Shown in pieces: positions 43,381-55,370 of a stretch of 64,000 nt of DNA. Source of the DNA: Tetrapyrgos nigripes (lineage: Eukaryota; Basidiomycota; Agaricomycetes; Agaricales; Campanellaceae); contig JAACJM010000229.1 of assembly GCA_013368315.1 (NCBI GenBank), positions 1-64,000 of the forward strand. The letters are read 5' to 3'. Each line of letters opens with the position of its first letter. The stretch's first letter is position 1. Below the pieces are notes generated by a model. That model searched no databases. It saw nothing but the letters and a program-made list of their open reading frames with translations, and was not told the origin of the DNA. The translations under genes and the position numbers were made by a program.

Positions 43381-45449
43381 CTATCCACGCCTGGTGAAGA
43401 CCAAAGTGGCATGGGGGTCAGGGAAAACAGCTCTATCGAACTGCAGTGTCTTTGGACTGCCTTTCACGCCAGCAGGGAAGGACATGTCGTAGTTGAGTAA
43501 AATATAGCCGATGATAATCTTCAACAGGTACTGAAAAGAAGTTCCCCTGTCAGTATAAATCCTTACTGTGGCCGGATAAAAGAAGCTTACACTTGCGAAG
43601 AAACGACCTGGGCAGGCATGGCGACCTGGTTCGAACAATCACAAATCAGTATAAATGGTCATATGTGGCGACTGGCCATTGTATCGACTCACCAGTTCCA
43701 AATACAAGTGCCTTTGAATGGTTCAAGAGAAGTTAGCATACTATGTCACTATCTTTGATGTTTCAACTTACGTGTCCATCTGCCGAAACGAATGTGTGTT
43801 TGGGATCAGTAATCGGCCTTTCTTCCTTTTGACGGAGCTTGTAGAATCGGAGCAGGTCACATTTCTCTGCATCTTGGTAGTATCCCTCGTCGAAATGAAC
43901 TGGTTGGTGATCCACGACGACTGTGGACCCGCGGGGGACACAAGTCCCGTCACCCAGATTGAGGTCTTCCAAAGCGATACGATGGGAACCAACTAGGAAG
44001 TGTCTTGTAGTTTAGTATCTCCGAGGCGTGATCCCAACTGAGTAAAACATACCATGCGCAAGTCCAAAGACACGTCCAACTTCCGTCAGAGCGCTATCGA
44101 TCCTGCTGAAACGAAGGAGGGCTGTCTTGCTCCAGCCGCCGCCTTCTTGAAGTGCTTGTGTAATTTCCGCTCGAATGGCGTCAATTTCGACTTGGGGAAG
44201 AGCGGCGATTTCGAAGAGAGTACGACTGAGCATGACCGAACTAGTTGACGTAGTCAAAACACTTAAGTCAGAATTATCGCTAGGGTAGTAGGTGAGAAAA
44301 CTCACGAAGTATGAGTAGAGGCGAAGTTGAGGAAGAGGACGCGTTTCGAAATCTCTTCAACGGTTTTCACAGACGCTGGGTTGCGAATAAGGGCATGAAC
44401 CATGGATTTCTGAAATAGTAGGAAGAATGTTACTCTTCAGCAAATGCAACAAGTAATTGAAGGCCTTACATCTTCACTCGCAATCTCCGATTCCTCAATG
44501 CAAGCTTTGACATACGGACGGAGACCCTTGAGTGGTTCGCGTCTACCCCCGAAGAAGAAGAAGATGTAGGACAAAATCCTGATGGAAACAGGTCAGGAGA
44601 TAAGCCAGAGTAATGTGAAGAATCAACGTACGGTCTAAAGGCTGGAGGAGTGATACGCAGATAGCCAGCATGCTTACGCATGTTGCGGATAAATCTAGAC
44701 ATAACTTGCAAGTACTCCGGGCTTCTGCAGAGCTGTTCTCCAACGATGACTCGGTTGGTGACGCGGGCGATCAAAGCATCTAGTACATGTACAATTGGGA
44801 TTTCGATAAGACCTGAACGTGGAAAATCTCAGCATGAGTTTGGAAAAAAAATAATCATAGAGGCCAGTACCGGTATCTTTCCTAAGTTTGAAGGCGTCAT
44901 TGATAGAGAGTTTCGTCTCCTCTAGAAGGGGCGCAATGTAGCTCTCCATAGAACGATTAACGGATGTACGCAAGACGTTCACAAGAGCTGTCCTATCGGT
45001 AACGTCCAGCGTATACTTCTGGAGGAGCACCTGGGTAAAGGCATTCGTTTGATCGAACTGAGAGTGAAGGTAAGCGATGCTTGAAATGGATGATACATAT
45101 CTTGCTCACCGCTTTATCAGAGTCGGACTTGATGGACTCGACAAAGTCATTGCCTAGCACGAAGAAAATACCAGACTAGGACGATGAGGAGCTGTACTTC
45201 CGTACGAGCATCATTGGGACTTACAAAAGTGCGGATAACAAATGGGCGGCCTCCCCATCTCATGCGTCCTTCCTCCAAGACGCCTTTCATGTCAGCTCGG
45301 CAACGGATAGCAGAGTTGAGGTAGCCCAATATCCCAGGCTCCCCGATACAAGGGAGTCCACCAGAGTAGGATGTGGCTTGGTACAAGCGATAGTACAGCG
45401 CAAACAGAAAGGCTGCAGTAGCAACAGCAAGAGCAGAAAGAGAAATCAT
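43381..45449 (-). CDS. cytochrome P450 (P450-2), ent-kaurene-oxidase-like class
   Basis: Product of about 500 residues from many small exons. It has an N-terminal anchor (MISLSALAVATAAFLFALYYRLYQ), then GGLPCIGEPGILGYL, MRWGGRPFVIRTF, NAFTQVLLQKYTLDVTDRTALVNVL and the I-helix NFASTHTSS, in which His-Thr-Thr/Ser replaces AGxDT as in the kaurene-oxidase-like fungal clades. The K-helix is TEVGRVFGL (ExxR). The haem loop FGTG-RHACPGRFFAS is split by an intron at about 43633-43693, and the end is KGSPKTLQFDRAVFPDPHATLVFTRRG. Relatives oxidise terpenoids or related hydrophobic compounds at the ER. Exon boundaries were not all fixed. It is divergent from P450-3, with 748 bp between the starts. Confidence 0.9.
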
Positions 45450-46197
45450 CTCGGAGGATGCAGTGAACTCACAAAGTGGCTCAGCCCTTTAAAGAGTCTG
45501 AGTCGATCAATTCGTTTTGTAAATAGAATTTTTTTAACACCAAACGCTTCTTCATTTACTGCGTAGAGGATAAAGCTTGGAGCAGAATTATGTTGATGCG
45601 TAAGGATAGACGATTATCTCGACGAGGAAGACGAGGAACATCTGTCCCCAACTGCCGGGTTAACCATCAACAAGTTCGCGATCGGGCGATCGGGCTCCGA
45701 TATGAAAACTGGTTCATTTTGAAGATAGAGGCTAGAAATAAGGTATCGTTCAGACACCATCCGCGTCCTACTTGGTTGTCGAGCTGGTGTGGCACGAATC
45801 GTTGCGGTGAACCAGAGACGCTGAAGCAAGGCAGGATTTGAGCGGTGAGTAGGGTATTTTGAGAAGCGCAGTTTTTGATATATTCGTACAAGATGCTTGC
45901 AAGGCTTCGGGTCCGAGAGGAACAACGGATGGTTGCGGTAAAGAATGCGAGTGTACAAATCCAAGCGGCTCAAATCACGTGCGAGCGTTTTTTTTCCCAT
46001 CACCGTTCATTGTCAACAACCGTTCAAGTTCCTTTTCCCCTTAAAGTCATCATCTCAATGGAACGTCTAGGACTTTGCGGAGTGGATATGCTATCAGCGG
46101 TCATAGTCTTTCATGATTTTCTGTGATTTACATTGAAGTCCTAGTACTATAAAGAAGCTTCTATGATGCTTTTCCAGTTAGTCGCTGATTCACGCCA
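45450..46197. promoter_or_regulatory. divergent promoter region P450-2 / P450-3
   Basis: 748 bp between head-to-head start codons. A TATA box (TATAAAG, 46148-46154) lies about 45 bp before the P450-3 start. No gene is supported here, although several short frames overlap. Confidence 0.55.
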
Positions 46198-48546
46198 ATG
46201 GATCTCCTACACCTCGAACCCATCGCAATCGCAAAGGCGCTTGCTTTCACCACTCTTCTTTACGTTTCTTACCAACTGGTAAGACGTTCACGCAAGCGGT
46301 ATCCTCCTGGTCCCCGCGGGTATCCAATAATTGGTAATCTTTTCGACTTGCCAAAGCGCGATGAATGGGTTGCCTACAAGGAGATGTCTCGCAAATACAG
46401 TGAGTGGTGGCCAATATTGATACGAATATCTACTCACATTGCTATCCTGCTTGGCTTACAGACTCGAATCTCATACACCTCAATGTATTTGGAACGTCAA
46501 TTGTAATCGCCAATTCCTTGGAGGTCGCTCAAGATTTGTTCGACAAGCGTTCTTCCATCTACTCGGATAGGTACCTGTTTTCCGTTTCTTCATCGCACGC
46601 ACTGACTGTTCAACAGACCACGTATGCCTATGTTAAATGAGCTGTATGTTTGATGAAAATTGCCTTTTCGTTCTTATTATTAATTGTCTTCAGTATCGGA
46701 TTCGACTGGCATTTTGCTTTCATGCCCTACGGAGAATTGTGGAAAGGTGTGTTTTTCAACCTATCCTCTGCAGGGATCGGTGTTGACGAGATGTGCTTTC
46801 AAGAGCGTCGGAAACTCTTCCATAAAGAATTTACACCTCCCGCAACCCTACTCCATCGACCTCGTGAACTTGAAGCTGCTCGAAAAGCTCTTGTACAATT
46901 TCTAGACAATCCCGATGGGGACTACCTTTCTAAATTCCGCCAGTAAGCTGTTGTAGTTTTGTGTCTCGAAAACCTACTGACATGCGTTTGTAGCATGTCG
47001 GGAACCATTATCCTCTCCACCGCATATGGAATTGACGTCCAGACTGAGAACGACCCCTATGTCAACGTATCCGAGAAAGCCGTGTACGCTATTACTCGAG
47101 CCGGAAATATTCCATCCTACCTGGTCGACCAGATTCCTGCCCTCAAGTATGTTCCGGAATGGTTCCCTGGAGGAACATTCAAAAAGCAGGCTAGAGAATG
47201 GCGAGAGTATGCCAATGCTACTCCTACTCTTCCACTGAAATTTGTCAAGGACTCTATGGTAAGGCACGATGCCCATTTTGGCAAACTTAACACTGACTGT
47301 TAACAAGGCTGCTGGGACTGCCAAATCTTCAATCGCTTCTCGCTTGATCAGTGCCATGGATGAAGAGGGTAACCGGACTCCCGAAAGCGAGACGCTTTTA
47401 CAAGACACCCTGGGTTCCATATACGTTGGTGAGTGGGCTTGAAAGATTGTCATCGATGTCACTCACTACAGTGATATCTTGTCAGCTGGAAGTGATACGG
47501 TCAGTTTTCTTCTTACCTTGGTGTTTATCGTTTTCTGACGTATCGTTTATCAGACCACCGCAGTTCTTGAGAATTTCGTCCTCGCTATGGTACAGAACCC
47601 CGAGATCCTGAAGAAAGGCCAAAGAGCAGTGGACGAAGTCGTTGGTCCAAATCGACTCCCCGACTTCTCGGACCAAGGTTCTATTCCGTATGTCGATGCG
47701 TTGTTGAAGGAAGCTCTTAGATGGAGGCCGATTACACCATTGGGTTCGTCATATCGCAATCTTCTGGTGACTTCGACGCTGAAGCCAGATTTAGCTGCCC
47801 CTCACTGTCTTACGACAGACGACGAATATCAGGGATATCATATTAAAAAAAACACTATCGTTGTTGGAAATTCCTGGTGAGTAGCATCTTTTCGATAACA
47901 ACGCAGTTCTTTGACTGATTGGAATGCCATTCACCAGGGCAATGCTGCATGACGAGGTTCTCTACGGACCAGACACTCACCTTTACAATCCCGAACGGTT
48001 CTTGACTTCTAATGGAAAACTGAATCCTGAAGTCAAACATCCTGAGATGCTATTTGGATTTGGTGAGTTGGACATCCTTCTCTTATTTCCGTTCTATTCT
48101 TGGGTCTATTATCGTCCTCTACAGCTTTCAAGATTGTATTGCATTCAAAGACTGACTGAATGTTTTCTTTCCAGGGAGACGTCAATGTCCAGGTATAGTC
48201 TCTTTTCGTGGACAAATACGACGACAACTAAATTCGGTGTAATGTCCAGGCATGGATATGGCGGAATCGTCCATTTGGATCACTATCGCCTCGATGCTGG
48301 CCTGCTTTGATATTGTCAAGGCTGTCGACAGTAAAGGATGTCCCATTGAGCCACTGGAGGAATACAGCTCTGGCATGGTTTGGTGAGTGCTCGCATTCCA
48401 TACCGTACTGCCCTGGTACTCATGGCACTGACACTAACGCACATACATCTCTTAGTCGCCCACGACGTTTCAAATGCTCCATCCGTCCTCGTTCCGCTCG
48501 TACCGAGACTTTGATTCGTGAGGGCTTGCAGCATGAAAGTTTCTGA
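46198..48546 (+). CDS. cytochrome P450 (P450-3), O-methylsterigmatocystin oxidoreductase-like
   Basis: Product of about 500 residues with anchor MDLLHLEPIAIAKALAFTTLLYVSY and hinge YPPGPRGYPIIGNLFDLP. HLNVFGTSIVIANSLEVAQDLFDKRSS is followed by the C-helix FAFMPYGELWKERRKLFHKEF. The I-helix AGSDTTTAVLENF lies near 47487, the K-helix KEALRWRPITPLG near 47710, PERF near 47990, and the haem loop FGFGRRQCPG-MDMAESSIWITIASML is split by an intron at about 48195-48250. The end is SRPRRFKCSIRPRSARTETL and TGA at 48544-48546. The architecture and motif wording are close to P450-1, so the two may be paralogues. As an ER monooxygenase it would hydroxylate or further oxidise the pathway intermediate. Confidence 0.92.
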
Positions 48547-49502
48547 GGGATACTACATAGAATAGATACTGCGTTTTCTTCTCGGATTCTGTCTTAGTGC
48601 CTACCTATAGTAAGCAGAGGATAGACAGAAAGGACAGTCTTCGAAGTAGAGCAAACTTGTATGATATGAAATTTTGGCAAGCACAGTAATAGCCAGCTCG
48701 GAATACGGTCTGAATACAAGCCATCCTACACGACCGTGAAGGTAATTCAACAAGTCTGCCTACGATCAGGATTGTCGTATGCAAGTTGTAGACAGAGTTG
48801 AGACAGCCAGACAACCAGTTGCCGACGCGTAATGTTACGGCACCTTCTGTCAGGACACGCAATGTTGTCTTTTAGACTACGACCTTTTCTCGTCAACATC
48901 GACTCTATCTTTCAACTTACGTCCCTCGTCACCTCCGCAGGATCTAATAAAGAAGCGAATGAATGGCTTTGGAAGTGGCAAGACAGAAACACAGGATGAA
49001 ACCTTGCGAATGAGACTTTCCCGGGAAGCCCACTAGTAGACTACTACTCCCCATTCTCGACATCTTCAATCTACAACCATATGTCAATGCAGCTAGCCTA
49101 TCTTACAGCCATTGTAGTCCAGGAGCTTTCAAGAATCCTCTGCAGATATCCCTGATGGCCCCGCCGTGAAATTCGGAATTCTCGTCGACTCGTCGACTCG
49201 GAAACGGCTGGCCCCATCGTTCCTGGCAGCCCATGACCAGGCGTATGCAGCCTGGGCTATCTTCACGCGATTGACACGGTCGGAGGACCAGGGTCAACAG
49301 GGAAGCTAATTATCAGGATTCAGAGTCCATAGTATCCTAGCGGTTCATGTACACACCGCAGAGGTTACGCCTTTCCCGCGATGAATGGTATGCTACTATC
49401 AACTACTGGAATTTGACTGACCGTTCCGATCATCTTAGCTCGAAACGAAAGATTTAAAGGCACATGTGAGGGTAACGACAAGGACACAGGAATACCACTA
49501 TC
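48547..49502. other. intergenic region, no gene seen
   Basis: About 950 bp between two plus-strand genes. There are no motif-bearing frames and no obvious repeats beyond a short GTCGACTC duplication near 49190. The promoter of the next gene must lie at the right end. Confidence 0.45.
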
Positions 49503-50873
49503 ATGTCTCAACCGTCTCAGCAACAACTCACACTCACGGAACGTTGGGAACTATTGTGTAAAATGGTTATGCTGCGTGAGTGCAATTGCCAATCTTGTGT
49601 CCGGTAAATCTCGTCTTTACTTAGTAAAAGTTACATCACCTTGCAGCTTCGGTCATGCTACTGAGCACCCTCACTTGTCCGCTCAAGGACAAACCGTTGA
49701 AACGAGCCATCTTTGACGCAAGTGTGCGGCATATGACTTCAGACCTTTCAATACGTCAGAGTCAGTCCTTATGCAAACCTGGTGTAGTCGTGTATCAAGA
49801 ATGGGCCAGACAAGTAGGGTATAAGAGTAGTGTTGAGGAAGTTGGGAAGGATGCTCGGCTTTTTTGGGTTGGTCCTAAGAGTGCTGGACGGATAGTTCTC
49901 TATGTTCCAGGTCCGTCATTGTGATATTTTGCTTGACTGCATATACCGACGCTGATGCCATTCTATTCTTCATATATTTAAAGGCGGAGGGTACCTATTT
50001 CCTATTGCCGACTATATGATCAGCTTTTTCCACCGAGTACAACAAGATGTAAACAAGAACCTGAAGAACCAAGAGGGGCTTGCCTTCGTTATCCTGGATT
50101 ACTGTGCGTGACTCGGACTAATAGCGCTGACGTGCCTTATTTCGTTTCACGGACTAAAAAGAAACCCTCCCCATGTACAGCTGTTCATCCAAACGCTTTT
50201 CCAACCCAATTACTCCAAATTATTTCCGCAATCGGCCACCTATTCTCTGTTGGCGTGAAGCCCACTAATCTGACACTCATAGGAGACTCGGCAGGTGCTA
50301 ACCTCATTCTCCAATTACTGTCCCATACGCTTCATCCGATCCCAGACCTCCCTCCTTCACCTCTCTGTGTGGATGGTACCGGCCCTCTTCAAGGCATATA
50401 CCTCATGTCTCCTTGGGTCGGTCTCAATGAAGCCACGCCCTCACATTTCCGGAATGATTGCTACGATATTTTGGCCTCAAAGGTACGACTGACTTTATCT
50501 CCTCCTGATATAGATGTTGATCGCAAGTTTTTAACGTTAACCATCACAGAGCCTCCTCTATTGGGGATCCGCTTACCTGACCAACGTTTCCAGATCCTTA
50601 CACCATTACGCCAAAGTTTGCTGCGCACCCAAGGACTGGTTTGTGGGTATCGACAAGGTGGTGGACCGGGTGTTGATTACTGTTGGGGGGGATGAGGTTC
50701 TCTTGGACGATGCTGTCGATTTGAAGGAGAGTTTAGAAAAGGTACATGATCAAGTTGAGATGGATGTACATCCTGGTGGTGTGCATGACGATCCGATATT
50801 GGATAGTGGGGCAAATGTGAAGACGCTAGGACCTGTTGCTCGTTTGATAATTGCTTGGTTGTCTGCTGAATGA
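49503..50873 (+). CDS. HSL-type alpha/beta hydrolase (esterase/deacetylase-like)
   Basis: The spliced product begins MSQPSQQQLTLTERWELLCKMVMLP (exon 1 ends in a GTGAGT donor at about 49576), then RAIFDASVRHMTSDLSIRQSQ. The oxyanion-hole segment VLYVPGGGYLFPIADY takes the place of the usual HGGG. The nucleophile elbow is GDSAGANLILQLLSHTL, and the late strand LITVGGDEVLLDDA contains the acid. The catalytic His is in DVHPGGVHDDPIL, and the protein ends VARLIIAWLSAE, TGA at 50871-50873. The family hydrolyses acyl esters of small hydrophobic molecules, including acetylated secondary metabolites. Being next to P450-3 on the same strand, it may deacylate a pathway intermediate; this is inference. 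It has about five introns. Confidence 0.85.
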
Positions 50874-51581
50874 CAGTGACTGCACCAGTGTTTCGCGAAA
50901 TAGGCATATGCATTAGCTATAGCGCTACAAAGATATTCCAGAAGCTACAATGTACACAATACAAGAATGTTCCAAAATGTCAATATCCGCGAGCACTGAA
51001 CGTACGTGCATTGGACTTGTACCAAACTCACGTACGCATGAAGTCTACTTTGAATTCAAAACAAGCTGCAAGACATGTATGTATATCGGTATGTGTACGT
51101 GTGTAAATGGACAGAGAGTAAATGAGTAGTATAACAGCACAAGAAAGTCCTGGCAAGTAGTATACTAAGTACCAAGCAGTTGAAGTAGGTTGTATATGTA
51201 ACGTAGGTAGGTCAGTACTAGTCAGTCCCATCAAGTACAATAACATCTACTATAACACCATATATGCACACCAAACGCCATACACCATACACCGGTATCA
51301 AAAGGAAGTACAGTAGTACAACAAAAAGACAAGATATAGCATAGTATCACGGTAAGCAAAGCAAAGCAGGAGAGGACTTGTAGGACTCGAAAAACTAATT
51401 GCAAGAGGAAGAAGGGAGGAAGGGAGGAAGAACAGCGAAGGAAAACGAACTCATAGAAACAGCCGAAGGATAAACCGAACACGAAAAATCAACAAAAACC
51501 AGGGTCCATAACCGAAGAACGAGAACAAGCACAACAACTCCTTATCGACCGTATCCCCTCTTCCTGTCCTCAGCCTCACTC
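50874..51581. other. convergent 3' region, no gene
   Basis: About 700 bp of AT-rich sequence with repeated GTACGT/TACACC-like strings, between convergent genes. No frame has recognisable features. Confidence 0.4.
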
Positions 51582-52691
51582 CTACTCCTCGTCTACAAAA
51601 TAACTCCTCGCCAAAATCGCCAAACCCAACCCCATCCCCACCAACACTGATCCTAGCACCACTCCGCCCACCAATCCAGCCTCAGCCGCATGCCTTCCTG
51701 ACAAGATCGTCTGGGAATTGTACCTCCCATCGTTTGCAGCATGGAGACAGCCATATCCCAGAGGACCGGATATACTGCCGAACAGGAATACGAGGATGAG
51801 TAGGACTGCGAAGCCAATCGTCCTCATAGTCTTGGAAGCACCCTCATCACGATGATGACCATACTGCCCGTCCTGACCATGATGATGTTGGTGACGACGC
51901 GTACTCCTCCTCCTCCCAAAAACAACTACCCTCTTCTCCGACTCGTCATCAAAAAAGTCATCCGGACGAGACGAGTTGGTTTGTGACACCGACTGGATAA
52001 CATGAGCCGGTGTCGGGAGGGAGAATGAGATGAAAATGGGTGTGGAGTGTAAGAAGGGGTAGAGGAGGATGAGAATGGGTAGAGCGAGGATTATTCCACC
52101 TACTGCTCCGGATTTGGCCGAGGAGGATAGGGGTACGGCGTGGTAGGAAGTAGGGTTTGGGGTGGAGTCGGAGTGGTGATGTGCTGCACGGAGGATGGAG
52201 TGGCCTAATACCATGTATGTGGTGGCGAGGAGAGGGAAGACGGGAAGGAAGACGGTGCATAGGGCAAGGGTGCCGAGGAGTTTTTGTAGGACGGATTGAT
52301 GCGACGAGGGGTCCCTGGACAGGAGACTCTGAGGGTTGGACTGAGCATAAGCATCCGTAGCTGTAGATCTCAGCCTCGACTCGGGGACGCGAGTGGTAGA
52401 CTTTGGTAAAACACTGGTCGTAGAGGTAGCAAGGGTCGGAGATGGTATGGCGGAGCCTATGGAAACTGGATTTGAAGGAGTGGTATCGGAAGTGTAGGTA
52501 TAAGGGAACGTAGAAGAAGCTTCAACAAAAGGATGACGAATGGAACCGACCCAGGGAGACGAAGAAGAAGAGGGATCTATGGCTGTCTCATCTTCTGTTT
52601 GACGAGTGAGGAACCTGGACTTTTTGCGGTCGGACCAAGTTGGAGGAGGGGTCTGGCTGGAATTTGTCTCGTCGCGCGACCAGAAAGACAT
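51582..52691 (-). CDS. four-helix membrane protein of unknown function
   Basis: An intronless 369-codon frame with a Ser/Thr/Pro-rich hydrophilic N-terminal half (residues 1-130). It has about four hydrophobic segments: LLGTLALCTVFLPVFPLLAT; VGGIILALPILILLYPFLH; TIGFAVLLILVFLFGSISGP; and AGLVGGVVLGSVLVGMGLGL. A His/Arg-rich loop (RRRSTRRHQHHHGQDGQYG) separates the second and third, and the tail is acidic (YFVDEE). I recognise no family. Length without stops, coherent topology and one clean start make it a real gene. It lies convergent to the esterase and upstream of the terpene-synthase-like gene. Simple-sequence tracts (TCC, CAT) shape its coding sequence. Confidence 0.7.
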   Translation of the reverse strand: MSFWSRDETNSSQTPPPTWSDRKKSRFLTRQTEDETAIDPSSSSSPWVGSIRHPFVEASSTFPYTYTSDTTPSNPVSIGSAIPSPTLATSTTSVLPKSTTRVPESRLRSTATDAYAQSNPQSLLSRDPSSHQSVLQKLLGTLALCTVFLPVFPLLATTYMVLGHSILRAAHHHSDSTPNPTSYHAVPLSSSAKSGAVGGIILALPILILLYPFLHSTPIFISFSLPTPAHVIQSVSQTNSSRPDDFFDDESEKRVVVFGRRRSTRRHQHHHGQDGQYGHHRDEGASKTMRTIGFAVLLILVFLFGSISGPLGYGCLHAANDGRYNSQTILSGRHAAEAGLVGGVVLGSVLVGMGLGLAILARSYFVDEE

Positions 52692-53146
52692 TAGATTTGG
52701 AGTAATGGTTGGTCTCCAAAAGCAGGGTCTAGGAATTCGTCATGTCGCGGGTGGGGGGTATAAGCAAAAATGAAGGACGTATCTTTCCCACACATAAATG
52801 CGGAAGTAAATCCTAACGCGATCAAGGAGGCGATTGAGTTGCTACCTCCAGTCTCACTAGACAGTGCTGTGTGACCGTCGTTCTCAGTTGTTGTAGCGGG
52901 AGAGCACCTTCGGCTAATACTAACTCCCGTGTGTTGGCTATTGCATACGCGGACCGTCGCTCCTCCCTTCAGGGTTCGGTACGTATAACCATTCAACACT
53001 CTCTATCCTAGTCATTAGTAACTACAGTGTAAGTTATAAATCAGATGCGGAAGACTACTACTCTACTCTACTGGTACTACTAGTACTACCTGAGTCACAA
53101 TCTAAATATCTACTAAAGATGCTTCCGGTACAGCAACCTAAGCCTT
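52692..53146. other. short intergenic region with an unsupported frame
   Basis: A 102-codon frame at 52691-52999 (-) lacks any family feature and overlaps the membrane-protein promoter. I do not call it a gene. Confidence 0.35.
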
Positions 53147-55370
53147 TCAACCCTTCCACGCAGGCTTCATCAAAAACACCCAACCATACCCCCTCACCGA
53201 ATCTCCCTTATTCCCAAAAAACATCTCAGTTTCATAAGACCAGTTCAAACAACCCGTGATGAAATCTTGCAGGTGTTGGAGGAAGAGAGAAAGATCTACT
53301 AGGGTGGAGTTGTCCAAGTTCTGCTCCGAACCCGACCCCGACCCCGACCGTCGCGCAGAGTCAGAGTCCGAGGAGACTCCGTTTGCATTCGCGCCCGCAT
53401 ACGGATGATGATGATGCGTCTCTGCTGCTTCTGATAAAGCCGATGTCGCACTCGCAGAACCCCATAAAAAGCTCGACAATATCGAGGATAGCGATTTAGG
53501 TCCATCGCCGCCTCCGCCCCCGTCAGCTCCACCGCCCTCACCCAACCCTGAATTACTACTACTATTGCCACACCACTCCAAAACTTCCTCCTCAGCGAGA
53601 CAATACTCTTCAAACTTTTGCCTCACTAATGTTCCTGCTTGGTTGATTGCTGATAGGACGCTGCCACGACTTGGGATAGGGGTTATGCTAGTTGCATGAC
53701 TAGTTCCATAGCCACGACCAGAAGTAGAGACAGAGCCGGAACCAGATCCAGAGCCACTCGCAGATCCAGAGCCAGCGACAGCCCCTGATTTTCGTTGACC
53801 AAGGAGGATATGAACGATGTTTAGAGGGGTGGGGGAGAGGAATTGATCAATGTTGTAGGAGAATATGTCCTGGGTGTATGATTAGGAATTAGCATACGTG
53901 GTAGAATGGAAAGAAAAGAACCGAAAGGAGATGAAAGGGAATGAAAAAGAAAGTAAAAATGATAGATAGTTGAATAATTGGGTTCGGGAAGTCGAAAACA
54001 AAGAGAGCACAAAAGACAAACATTATCCTTCAAACGAAGCGAAGAAAACCAAAAACTTACCCAAGACAACACAATCACATCCGCTACCAGTTCTTTAATC
54101 TTTTCCAAGCTTAAACTTCCACCTTCTTCTCCTCGTCCTTCGCGGCCCAGATAAACCCCATCCAACCCCGACCCCAATCCCTCCACCGCCTCAATCAAAC
54201 AAAAGAGTATCGGTAAACCACTTAGGTTTCTTCGGAGGAGGAGGTAGGTGTCTGGTGTATCCAAATCTGAGTCTAGGTCTTTTTTTGGGTCCGAGTTGGC
54301 ATTGGAATTTGTGTTCGAGTTCAAATCCTCATCTCGACACCTCGACCTCCGCCTACACCTATAGCCGTACCTCACAGCTTGAAACTGCGCTCGTCGAAAA
54401 GCCAAAACGGCATGAGTGAATTGGTCGTTCCAGCGTGAGGACATGGTTGAGGATAACCGTGCAAGTTGGGGGTGGAGACTGTACATATGATTATCATTAT
54501 GTGAAAGGTTGAGGAGAGAAAGAAAAAAAAAAGCATAATGTCAGTTCACGACATTTGGACAAGACCAGACCAGACCAGAATGGGATATGTAGGTAAGACG
54601 TACTGTTTAAAATGCGCATGTCCTTTCAGGACCTCCAACACGTCCACGTCCACATCCGACTTGGACTCTGATGATCCCGAGGATGAGGACGAAGACCCTT
54701 GAACTTGGTTGCTTGAACCAGAGCCGGACGCACAACCCCACCATCCCTTCACGAGCTCCTCATCTACACGGTCTCCGTCTCGACCCCCGTCCCCATCCCC
54801 ATCCCCATTCTCATCTCCATTCCCCGCCTTCGACCATCTCCTCATCCCCCTCATCAACTTCAAATCCTCCAAAACCACAATCGTCCAAAAATCCACCACA
54901 AGCCTCAATTGAGGCGAATCACACGTTGGGAAGCATAGGGAGGCTAATAGGCCGATTTTGAGAGTGGGGAGGATGGTTATGAGTGGGAGTGGGGTGTATC
55001 CATTGATGAGGCTTTGTCCTTGTCCTTGTGTGTTGCGGTTGTGGTTTGAAGAGCCTAGTAGTTCGTTCGTTCCTGGTCCCTGTCCCTGTATGGAGCCTAA
55101 GCCGGAGCCGGAGCCCAACCCAACTGCGCTTGCGCTCACTGTTGAAGATAGCAGCGAACCCAGTCCCAGGCTCGTATCATCTCGGACCGTCCCTGTTCCC
55201 TTCCCCTTCCCAGCCTCAGCCTCAGCCTCTGCCTTCACCTCCTCTCGAATCTTTTCCAAAAACCACTCCTCCGAAGCAAGAGTAACAGACCGACAATGCT
55301 TGTTTGAGCGTAATTCGAAATGACGCGTTAGGGCTAGGAGGTCTGGGAGTTGATAGCTAAGAGTTGACAT
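53147..55370 (-). CDS. class I sesquiterpene synthase homologue with degenerate motifs and low-complexity inserts
   Basis: Three exons (55370 to ~54605, ~54485 to 54061, ~53873 to 53147) give about 630 residues, against 340-450 in active relatives. Family blocks include YQLPDLLALTRHFELRSNKH, CRSVTLASEEWFLE, KIGLLASLCFPTCDSPQLRLVVDFWTIVVL, RWNDQFTHAVLAFRRAQFQA, TYLLLRRNLSGLPILFCLIE (diphosphate-sensor Arg) and, after the intron, LSWDIFSYNIDQ. The Asp-rich site (about residue 168) reads VLEDLKLM instead of D-D/E-x-x-D, the NSE triad reads W-D-x-x-S-x-x-x-D, and the C-terminal Arg-Tyr pair is replaced (WSYETEMFFG). Gly/Ser/Asp-rich microsatellite-encoded insertions lie at residues ~45-125, ~180-240 and in exon 3. 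The ORF is free of stops, so it may be expressed, but metal-dependent cyclisation is doubtful. Confidence 0.8.

Noticed and set aside
54780..54835. Asp-rich stretch (DENGDGDGDGG) as the metal-binding motif of the terpene synthase
   Set aside because: It is encoded by a GAT/GGG microsatellite and lies after the position where the DDxxD helix should be. The aligned position reads VLEDLKL.
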